Source of the DNA: Lachnospiraceae bacterium
GTDB lineage: Bacteria; Bacillota; Clostridia; Lachnospirales; Lachnospiraceae
Assembly (NCBI GenBank): GCA_017961385.1
Contig: JAGCXJ010000174.1
Location: 1-5,677, forward strand
Direction of reading: 5' to 3'
DNA length: 5,677 bases
How positions within the stretch are numbered: the first letter of the stretch is position 1; each line of letters opens with the position of its first letter. Below are positions 1 to 5,677 of the stretch, piece by piece. A model generated the notes under the pieces. It saw only the letters and a program-made list of their open reading frames with translations, was not told the DNA's origin and ran no database searches. A program made the translations under genes and the position numbers.

Positions 1-69
1 AAGTGTGCCTTTATCTGTCTGTGAAGAGTATGCGACGTCTCTCCACTTTTCCATCAATGTTTTTGCCAT
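1..69 (-). CDS. N-terminal 23 codons of an unidentified protein (cut by left edge)
   Basis: An open frame starts at the ATG at 67-69 and runs without a stop off the left edge; only 23 residues are visible. It begins MAKTLMEKWRDVAYSS. The start is supported by a GAGG Shine-Dalgarno site 8 nt upstream and by a near-consensus promoter further upstream, so I take it as a real gene although it is too short to be caught by ORF length. The fragment is charged, not hydrophobic, and shows no signal peptide, so the product is probably cytosolic. The 'EKW..(I/V)AY' opening is reminiscent of small SEC-C-motif proteins I recall from Lachnospiraceae, but the diagnostic C-terminal cysteine motif would lie outside the window, so I do not assign that function. 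It lies 44 nt after the GGDEF/EAL stop, on the same strand, and probably has its own transcript. Confidence 0.7.
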   Translation of the reverse strand, partial: MAKTLMEKWRDVAYSSQTDKGTL

Positions 70-77
70 ATCTGATT

Positions 78-81
78 CCTC
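78..81 (-). promoter_or_regulatory. Shine-Dalgarno site of the left-edge gene
   Basis: On the minus strand the sequence GTGAGGAATCAGAT precedes the ATG at 67-69. The GAGG core (78-81) is 8 nt from the start codon, a normal spacing. It is what selects this ATG rather than the second in-frame ATG five codons later. Confidence 0.7.
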
Positions 82-101
82 ACTTTTATAAAATATGTTT
101 A

Positions 102-130
102 AGTATAGAACTCTTACAAGAGCCTGTCAA
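102..130 (-). promoter_or_regulatory. Predicted SigA-type promoter for the left-edge gene
   Basis: On the minus strand a perfect -35 hexamer TTGACA (125-130) is followed by exactly 17 nt and then TATACT (102-107), which matches five of six bases of the -10 consensus. Transcription would start near position 95, giving a short AT-rich leader of about 25 nt before the ATG at 69. The -35 box lies in the final codons of the GGDEF/EAL gene, and that gene's TAA stop is inside the spacer. This suggests that the left-edge gene is transcribed on its own, in addition to any read-through from the purine operon. This is a motif match only; the match quality and placement make it more convincing than a typical chance hit. 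Confidence 0.7.
111..122. repeat. Short inverted repeat in the promoter spacer
   Basis: CTCTT and AAGAG arms of 5 bp flank a 2-nt centre, forming a near-perfect palindrome that covers the TAA stop of the GGDEF/EAL gene and sits between the -35 and -10 boxes. The position would suit a repressor operator, but the arms are short and chance is quite possible. It has no following T-run, so it is not a terminator. Confidence 0.25.
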
Positions 131-3100
131 ATTCTTCCTGTGGTATGGGCTTTGAATAATAATAGCCCTGTGCATACTCGCAGCCGATGCTTCTTAAGAA
201 TTCCACATGTTCCTTTGTTTCAACGCCTTCGCAGACGACTTCAAGATTAAGCTTCTTTGCCATCTCGATAACGGAAGGTATGACTATCTTTTCCTCGGAA
301 TCGTTCTCAAAGTCTCTTAAGAACTCCTTGTCTATCTTTAGGATATCAAGAGGAAGCTTTGTAAGAACGTTTAATGATGAATAGCCTGATCCGAAATCAT
401 CAAGCGATACCTTTACTCCAAGCTTTCTGAGTCTTGACAAAAGCGTGATGCTGTCATCAACCTTATCTGTAAACGATGTCTCTGTAAGCTCAAACTCAAG
501 ATACTCGGGCGGTATGTTGTACTTGACCAAAAGTCCCTTTATCTTTGTTATGAACTCATCTATGGAATACAGATGTACGCGCGATACGTTCACGGAGATC
601 GCAACGGTCTTCTTGCCGCTTTCAAGTCTTTCCTTCAGATATCTGCATACTTCCTCGTATACATAGAAATCAAGCTGAGTGACAGACTTGTTTCTTTCAA
701 ATACCGGAATGAAGTCATTGGGATAGATTATGCTGCCGTCCTTCTTCTTCCATCTGACAAGAGCTTCTGCTCCCTTTATCTCATCGTTTGCAAGCAGCAC
801 TCTTGGCTGCATGTATACGACAAACTCCCTGTTTTCAAACGCCTTTTCCATGTCGTTTGAATATGCCACCTCGTTCATTGCGGCATTGCCCATGTTGTCA
901 TCATAGAACATAAGATTGGGCATTCCGGGCAGTTTTGTCCTCTTTCTTGCCATGTTGGCATTTGCGAGGATGTTGTTTAGCATGATTGGTGCTCCGCTTA
1001 TCGTGAACATCGAAACACCTACACCGACCTTTATCGAGCTGTTTAAAAATCTCTTTGCCAGGATCGATGTCTGCTTTGTTATCGCATCCTCAAGGCCTTT
1101 CTTGAAGGTCTCTTCATCTCTGTTTCCAAGTTTTGCAAGTGCGACGATATTGTCTGAGAACACTCTGCTGGCAAGAACTATATGTTCAGAGTAAGAAAGC
1201 ACGGCCTGTGCTATCTCGTTTAATACCTTGTCCCCCGTCTCATATCCGTATGTATCGTTTACGAACTTGAAGTTGAATACATCAAGATAGATTATCGCAT
1301 AATTGCCGTGTTCGGCATTTGCTATGTATTCGCCTGCATGTTCAAGGAATCTCTCGTATTTGTAAAGACCCGTCACATTGTCATAGCCTGCCAGTCTCTC
1401 AACTGTAGCCGTTGCTCTCTCATAGGCTTTCATCTTTAACAGATATGAAGAAACGACATTGGCTATATTTCTTATGTTCTTGAGTTCATCATCGGTCCAC
1501 TTTCTCTCGCTTCCAAAATCAATGAACTCCATGACACCGACAAAACTTCCCTTGTCATAGAAAGCACACCCGGCTAGACTCTCTATTCCGTATGTGATCA
1601 TAAAAAGACGCGATATTTCATCCTTTGCATCATCTATGCTCTCGTTTACTACTATGCCGTCGCCTTCCTCAAATACATGCATGGCTTCATTCCACTGATC
1701 TTCGCTGTATTCGCAGATAGAGCCTTCGGATATGCTGTCTTCGTCAAAGCCGCAGTGATAGAGATTCCTTAATGCAGGAGTTCCCTCTATCTTCTCCCAT
1801 ATGAGTATCGCATCGATCCCCATCTGACGCACTATCTGTCTTATAAGAAGATTTATGGCACTGTCTGTATCCTTGCTCTCCTCGATCAGTTTGAACGCTC
1901 TTTCTATCAGTGAATCGGAAGGATGAGTCCTTGATGAACTCGTTTCAGCTATCCTGCTGTTTCTTGCCCTTATCTCATCGGCAAGCACTGAATAGACATT
2001 TTCCTTGATGCTGTTATATATGTCGTAGTGATTAGGTCCCTTGCTCCTTGCAAGATCGAGTGCCTTCTCGGCTTTCTCAAACAGCTCACTGTAGGATGAA
2101 CCGTCTCTGGGAAAGAGAGCGGCACCTATGCTTACCGTGCACTTGTGTCTGGTGCCTTCACCGATATATGTATCCGAGATGATGTTCTGGATATCCTTTA
2201 TCTTTTTCTCGATATCTCTTATCTGGGATATATCTTTCATGAAGACGACAAATTCATTGGATCCTATCCTTCCGACAAGATCTGTCGTAAAGAGAAGTTC
2301 CTTTATATCTTCAGCGATATTTTTAAGTATCTCTTCACCGAAAGCGATACCCATGTCGTCGATTATCTTGTCATAATCGTCTATATCTATGACAAGCATT
2401 CCAGCCTGCTTGCTCTCATCTTCACTGTTGCTTTCAATATATTCGTCAATGAACTGATTGATATAAGGTCTCTTGTAGAGTTTTGTCAGGGGATCCCTCA
2501 TCTTCTCGTCCGCAAGACGGATCTCCATCTTCTTTGCCTCATCGATATTTTCAAAGGTTCCGACTACCTTGTCGGGATTTCCTTCGATATCAAAGATTAC
2601 ACGTCCTCTGATCCTGTGCCACTTGAAATCATCGCTCTTTTGACCTTCCTGTCTGAGTCTGAATTCCTTGTCGACAGTACCGAGTCCCGAACGGCATTCA
2701 ACCATCAGCTCGTCGAATTTATACCAGTCCGTAAAAGGAACATATCTCTGACTCTTTGCGACACTGCTTATGTTGCAGATATAGTACTCTTTTCCGTATT
2801 TGCCCTGGCCACTGGCAGTGAGCATCAGAGTATCGCTTGCTATATCATATTCAAATATCTTCTCTATGCCGATCGATACGACAGACTGGAATCTGTCACG
2901 CTCCCTGTTGACCTCGAATGTCTTCACGTACTGGGCAAGACCGTTCATATATGTGCACAGTATCAAGAAACCTCCGCTCGTAATAAGCAGTATGAGCACA
3001 ACTACCCTGTTTCTTATGTCATAAGCGTCACTGTCTTTTAAAATGCAGTGCACTACATTGAATATCCAGATCAAAACTATGCTTAAATTAAAATGAAGAG

Positions 3101-3470
3101 AAAACTTCATGCCGACGTAGGCAATGGAGGTCAGCATCATCGGAAGGGCTGCAAGCCCTATCAGATATGAGTCTATCGAAAAGACGATGTATAAATACAT
3201 CAGTGCAAAGAAAATATACAGAGCAATGCCCGCTTTTTGAGACGATTCGTGCCTTTTTATAATAGCAGAGCCGATGATCCACGGAACAAAAAGCATAAGA
3301 AAAAAAGCGATGGGGGCGGCAGATACCGCTGCATCCGGATTATCCCAGAAATACTGGATCCCCATCACGGATATGACAAGACAGCTGATAAAGTAGCAAA
3401 GAAGCGACAGCTTGTTTGCCTTGGCCGTCTCGGATATATCGGTTTTCCTTATAAACTTGGGCAGAATCAT
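114..3470 (-). CDS. Membrane-anchored PAS-GGDEF-GAF-GGDEF-EAL protein, predicted c-di-GMP phosphodiesterase
   Basis: This 1118-residue protein is a predicted sensor that hydrolyses cyclic di-GMP to pGpG at the inner face of the membrane. About six hydrophobic helices (roughly 21-40, 51-71, 81-99, 101-120, 126-144, 155-177) come first. A PAS domain follows (about 190-312, with a typical PAC strand RIRGRVIFD near 287-295), then GGDEF-1 (322-486), GAF (519-682), GGDEF-2 (692-858) and EAL (868-1118). The EAL domain has E902-A903-L904, N961, E994, D1024-D1025 in DDFGSGYSSL, K1045, E1081 and Q1101, the full set expected of an active phosphodiesterase. GGDEF-1 reads GSNEF (403-407), with Ile370 and Glu379 where cyclases have the guanine-binding Asn and Asp. 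GGDEF-2 reads FSDNI (771-775) but keeps D730, K735, N738 and D747. Neither has an RxxD inhibitory site. Cyclase activity is therefore unlikely. The ATG at 3468-3470 is the first possible start, since an in-frame TAG lies three codons upstream. It has no clear Shine-Dalgarno site and lies 9 nt after purB, so translational coupling is plausible. The stimuli sensed by the membrane, PAS and GAF parts are unknown. Confidence 0.93.
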   Translation of the reverse strand: MILPKFIRKTDISETAKANKLSLLCYFISCLVISVMGIQYFWDNPDAAVSAAPIAFFLMLFVPWIIGSAIIKRHESSQKAGIALYIFFALMYLYIVFSIDSYLIGLAALPMMLTSIAYVGMKFSLHFNLSIVLIWIFNVVHCILKDSDAYDIRNRVVVLILLITSGGFLILCTYMNGLAQYVKTFEVNRERDRFQSVVSIGIEKIFEYDIASDTLMLTASGQGKYGKEYYICNISSVAKSQRYVPFTDWYKFDELMVECRSGLGTVDKEFRLRQEGQKSDDFKWHRIRGRVIFDIEGNPDKVVGTFENIDEAKKMEIRLADEKMRDPLTKLYKRPYINQFIDEYIESNSEDESKQAGMLVIDIDDYDKIIDDMGIAFGEEILKNIAEDIKELLFTTDLVGRIGSNEFVVFMKDISQIRDIEKKIKDIQNIISDTYIGEGTRHKCTVSIGAALFPRDGSSYSELFEKAEKALDLARSKGPNHYDIYNSIKENVYSVLADEIRARNSRIAETSSSRTHPSDSLIERAFKLIEESKDTDSAINLLIRQIVRQMGIDAILIWEKIEGTPALRNLYHCGFDEDSISEGSICEYSEDQWNEAMHVFEEGDGIVVNESIDDAKDEISRLFMITYGIESLAGCAFYDKGSFVGVMEFIDFGSERKWTDDELKNIRNIANVVSSYLLKMKAYERATATVERLAGYDNVTGLYKYERFLEHAGEYIANAEHGNYAIIYLDVFNFKFVNDTYGYETGDKVLNEIAQAVLSYSEHIVLASRVFSDNIVALAKLGNRDEETFKKGLEDAITKQTSILAKRFLNSSIKVGVGVSMFTISGAPIMLNNILANANMARKRTKLPGMPNLMFYDDNMGNAAMNEVAYSNDMEKAFENREFVVYMQPRVLLANDEIKGAEALVRWKKKDGSIIYPNDFIPVFERNKSVTQLDFYVYEEVCRYLKERLESGKKTVAISVNVSRVHLYSIDEFITKIKGLLVKYNIPPEYLEFELTETSFTDKVDDSITLLSRLRKLGVKVSLDDFGSGYSSLNVLTKLPLDILKIDKEFLRDFENDSEEKIVIPSVIEMAKKLNLEVVCEGVETKEHVEFLRSIGCEYAQGYYYSKPIPQEEFDRLL

Positions 3471-3479
3471 ATCAAACTA

Positions 3480-4931
3480 TTAAACATTGATCTGTGCGGA
3501 CATTCCTAACATGTCCCTGTTTTTATCAAGAATGGGAGATACAACTTCCTTTATGAACTTATCTACCTGATAAGAGCTCCTTCCCGTATACTTTGAAGGA
3601 TCCATTGACTCCTTAAGCTCATCAAGGCTTAAGTTAAAGTCACTGTCTGCAGCTATGAGTTCAAGAAGGTTATTGTCCTTTCCCTCTTCCTTTACTGTTC
3701 TTCCTGCTTCCATTGAGAGCTGTCTTATCTTTTCATGAAGCTCCTGACGGTTTCCGCCGGCCTTTACCGCATCCATCATGATGTTCTCGGTAGCCATGAA
3801 GGGAAGCTCTGCCATCATATGCTTCTTAATGACCTCAGGATATACCTTGAGTCCGTCAGTTACATTGATGCAAAGATCCAATATACCGTCTATAGCAAGG
3901 AAGCCTTCCGGAATGGAAAGTCTCTTGTTAGCAGAATCATCAAGTGTCCTCTCAAACCACTGGACAGCGCTCGTTATCGCAGGGTTTAGAGCATCAACGA
4001 TGACATATCTTGAAAGTGAAGCGATCCTTTCGCTTCTCATGGGATTGCGCTTGTAAGCCATTGCGCTCGAACCGATCTGGGTCTTCTCAAAAGGCTCTTC
4101 AACTTCCTTAAGATGCTGTAAAAGTCTTATATCGTTGCTCATCTTTGTAGCACTTGCAGCGATGCCTGCAAGGACATTTAGCACACGTGTATCAACTTTT
4201 CTTGAATAGGTCTGGCCCGATACTGCAACACAGTTTTCAAATCCCATCTTGTTAGCTATCATTCCGTCTATCTTGTCGATCTTTTCATGATCACCGTCAA
4301 AGAGCTCATAGAAGGAAGCCTGAGTACCTGTCGTTCCCTTGCATCCGAGCAGCTTTAGCGAATCCATCACATAGCAAAGATCCTCATAATCGATAATAAA
4401 TTCCTGAAGCCACAGTGTAGCTCTCTTTCCGACAGTCGTAGGCTGAGCGGGCTGGAAATGCGTAAATGCCAACGTAGGCTGATCCTTGTACTGATCAGCA
4501 AACTTTGAAAGAAGCGATATAACATTGACTAGCTTCTTCTTTACAAGAGCAAGCGCCTCATGCATCACGATGATATCTGTATTGTCTCCGACATAGCAGC
4601 TGGTCGCACCGAGGTGTATGATGCCTGCTGCTTTCGGACACTGCTTGCCGTATGCATAGACATGGCTCATAACATCGTGGCGGACAACCTTCTCGCGTTC
4701 CTTGGCAACATCATAATTGATATCATCTATATGAGCCTTTAGCTCATCTATCATCTCTTTGGTGATAACCGGCTTTCCGTCCATGGAAAGGCCAAGCTCC
4801 ATCTCAGTTTCTGCAAGAGCTATCCACAGCTTTCTCCATGTGCTGAATTTTTTGTCAGGCGAAAAGATATACTGCATCTCCTTGGATGCATATCTCTCCG
4901 ACAGGGGGCTAACATATCTGTCTGTACTCAT
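3480..4931 (-). CDS. purB: Adenylosuccinate lyase
   Basis: PurB acts twice in purine synthesis: it splits SAICAR to AICAR plus fumarate, and adenylosuccinate to AMP plus fumarate. It is a cytosolic member of the fumarase/aspartase superfamily, normally a homotetramer with active sites built from several subunits. The 483-residue protein carries the superfamily signature GSSAMAYKRNP (287-297), whose Ser289 is the expected catalytic residue of the mobile loop. It also has RHD at 84-86, HLGATSCYV from His106, and THFQPAQPTTVGKR with His158 as the other catalytic candidate. Its length and its start (SPLSERYAS, TWRKLWIALAE) resemble the longer, human ADSL-like branch rather than the roughly 430-residue B. 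subtilis type. No key residue appears to be missing. It follows purC by 26 nt and precedes the GGDEF/EAL gene by 9 nt, so all three are probably one operon. The start is well supported by GGAG 7 nt upstream. Confidence 0.97.
   Translation of the reverse strand: MSTDRYVSPLSERYASKEMQYIFSPDKKFSTWRKLWIALAETEMELGLSMDGKPVITKEMIDELKAHIDDINYDVAKEREKVVRHDVMSHVYAYGKQCPKAAGIIHLGATSCYVGDNTDIIVMHEALALVKKKLVNVISLLSKFADQYKDQPTLAFTHFQPAQPTTVGKRATLWLQEFIIDYEDLCYVMDSLKLLGCKGTTGTQASFYELFDGDHEKIDKIDGMIANKMGFENCVAVSGQTYSRKVDTRVLNVLAGIAASATKMSNDIRLLQHLKEVEEPFEKTQIGSSAMAYKRNPMRSERIASLSRYVIVDALNPAITSAVQWFERTLDDSANKRLSIPEGFLAIDGILDLCINVTDGLKVYPEVIKKHMMAELPFMATENIMMDAVKAGGNRQELHEKIRQLSMEAGRTVKEEGKDNNLLELIAADSDFNLSLDELKESMDPSKYTGRSSYQVDKFIKEVVSPILDKNRDMLGMSAQINV
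3498..3516 (-). repeat. Stem-loop at the 3' end of purB
   Basis: Perfect 6-bp arms GGACAT and ATGTCC surround a 7-nt loop, within the last dozen codons of purB and about 28 nt before the GGDEF/EAL start codon. There is no T-run after it, so it is not an intrinsic terminator. It could affect mRNA processing or the coupling between purB and the next gene, or it could be chance within coding sequence. Confidence 0.3.
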
Positions 4932-4938
4932 CTTAATT

Positions 4939-4942
4939 CTCC
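4939..4942 (-). promoter_or_regulatory. Shine-Dalgarno site of purB
   Basis: GGAG on the minus strand lies 7 nt before the purB ATG (4929-4931), inside the 26-nt purC-purB spacer. It confirms the chosen start and contrasts with the absence of such a site before the next gene downstream. Confidence 0.8.
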
Positions 4943-4957
4943 AAATCTATCTGATAA

Positions 4958-5677
4958 TCACGCACGGGGCTTGCCGGTCAACAGTTCATATGCCTGAAGG
5001 TACTTTTCAATGGTCTTGTCAACGATATCCATAGGAAGTGTCCAGTCATCATGCTCGTTGCTCTTTAACCAGTCACGGGCAAACTGCTTGTCAAACGAAG
5101 GCTGACCGTGACCCGGCTCATATACATCCGCAGGCCAGAATCTTGATGAATCGGGGGTGAGCATCTCATCACCGATAACGATGTCGCCGTTTTCATCAAG
5201 GCCGAATTCAAACTTTGTATCTGCTATTATTATACCCTTTGTAAGAGCATAGTCTGCACATTTCTTGTAAAGAGCGATAGTATAGTCACGAAGCTTGCCT
5301 GCGTACTCACTGCCCTTTCCGGGGAATCTCTTTTCGAGATATTCAACGCTCTGTTCAAAGGAGATGTTCTCGTCATGATCACCTATCTCTGCCTTTGTTG
5401 AAGGAGTGTAGATGGGTTCGGGAAGCTTGTCTGATTCCTTTAAGCCTTCGGGAAGCTTTATTCCGCAGACTGTTCCGTTTTCCTTGTATGAAGCCCAGCC
5501 TGAACCTGTTATATATCCTCTTACGATACACTCAACGGGAAGCATCTCAAGCTTTTTGACCATCATGCTGTTTCCGTTAAACTTATCCTGTCTGAAGAAT
5601 TCAGGCATTTCATTAACATCGGTGGTTATCATGTGGTTTTTAAGGATATCCTTTGTATAATCGAACCAGAACTTAGA
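4958..5677 (-). CDS. purC: Phosphoribosylaminoimidazole-succinocarboxamide (SAICAR) synthase, N-terminus cut by right edge
   Basis: PurC condenses CAIR with aspartate using ATP to form SAICAR, the substrate of the PurB encoded next. The frame is open through the right edge, and 239 residues are visible, ending TGKPRA before TGA at 4958-4960. Visible family motifs are PVECIVRGYITGSGW, the loop around TPSTKAEIGDHDENIS, and ADTKFEFG followed by DEMLTPDSSRFW, which contribute to the nucleotide and substrate site. The in-frame ATG at 5630-5632 is not the start. The 15 codons before it (reading SKFWFDYTKDILKNH) continue the conserved fold, and the usual N-terminal glycine-rich 'GKVRD' segment must lie beyond the window. 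The fold matches the longer, yeast ADE1-like form of about 290-300 residues, so about 50-60 residues are missing. The operon promoter and any purine-responsive control upstream of purC are not visible. Confidence 0.96.
   Translation of the reverse strand, partial: SKFWFDYTKDILKNHMITTDVNEMPEFFRQDKFNGNSMMVKKLEMLPVECIVRGYITGSGWASYKENGTVCGIKLPEGLKESDKLPEPIYTPSTKAEIGDHDENISFEQSVEYLEKRFPGKGSEYAGKLRDYTIALYKKCADYALTKGIIIADTKFEFGLDENGDIVIGDEMLTPDSSRFWPADVYEPGHGQPSFDKQFARDWLKSNEHDDWTLPMDIVDKTIEKYLQAYELLTGKPRA

Noticed and set aside
111..122. Palindrome after the GGDEF/EAL stop as an intrinsic terminator
   Set aside because: The stem is only 5 bp with a 2-nt loop and there is no following T-run.
326..485. 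Residues 326-485 of the GGDEF/EAL protein as an active diguanylate cyclase domain
   Set aside because: The signature is GSNEF and the guanine- and phosphate-contact positions are Ile370, Glu379 and Asp367, so activity is improbable. The numbers here are protein residues; the DNA span is about 2013-2507.
2145..3041. A 298-codon open frame on the plus strand, opposite the PAS/GGDEF-1 region
   Set aside because: It is fully antisense to a well-supported domain-containing gene, its translation shows no recognisable motif, and no ribosome site is evident. It looks like a shadow of the biased codon use on the minus strand.
3088..3282. A 64-codon minus-strand frame inside the membrane region of the GGDEF/EAL gene
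   Set aside because: It is an alternate frame within a long real gene; the main frame encodes clear membrane helices here.
3237..3509. A 90-codon plus-strand open frame spanning the purB to GGDEF/EAL junction
   Set aside because: It overlaps both genes antisense, its composition is unlike a folded protein, and it has no supporting start signal.
4958..5632. purC as a complete 224-residue gene starting at the ATG at 5630-5632
   Set aside because: The frame stays open upstream to the edge and encodes conserved PurC sequence, so this Met is internal and the gene is truncated by the window.

Overview
The window carries four genes, all on the minus strand and so read from right to left: the 3' part of purC, complete purB, a complete large membrane-anchored GGDEF/EAL (cyclic di-GMP) protein, and the first 23 codons of a fourth gene cut by the left edge. 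No RNA genes, mobile elements, CRISPR arrays or attachment sites were seen, and the plus strand has no convincing gene. The moderate-to-low GC by eye, purine-rich Shine-Dalgarno sites, the long 'eukaryote-like' forms of PurC and PurB, and the multidomain GGDEF/EAL architecture suggest an anaerobic Firmicute, most likely in Clostridia/Lachnospiraceae (for example a Butyrivibrio-like organism). This taxonomic placement is an inference from sequence style, not a database result.

Right part (3480-5677): purC and purB encode consecutive steps of de novo purine synthesis. PurC joins aspartate to CAIR to give SAICAR. PurB then releases fumarate to give AICAR, and later does the same with adenylosuccinate to give AMP. 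They are 26 nt apart, and purB has a clear GGAG ribosome binding site. The purC start and the operon promoter lie beyond the right edge.

Middle (114-3470): only 9 nt after purB begins an 1118-residue protein with about six membrane helices, PAS, GGDEF, GAF, a second GGDEF and EAL. The EAL domain keeps the full catalytic set. Both GGDEF domains are degenerate, and in different places: the first has GSNEF but has lost guanine-contact residues, while the second keeps those residues but has FSDNI in place of GGDEF. The simplest reading is a sensor-regulated c-di-GMP phosphodiesterase, with the GGDEF domains acting at most as regulatory modules. Its tight placement behind two purine genes and lack of a good Shine-Dalgarno site suggest co-transcription and perhaps translational coupling, linking c-di-GMP breakdown to expression of the purine pathway.

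Left end (1-130): a strong SigA-type promoter (perfect TTGACA, 17-nt spacer, TATACT) overlaps the last codons and stop of the GGDEF/EAL gene. It is well placed to drive the truncated gene at the left edge, which has its own GAGG site. No rho-independent terminator is visible between any of the genes. There is no gene-free stretch longer than 45 bases.
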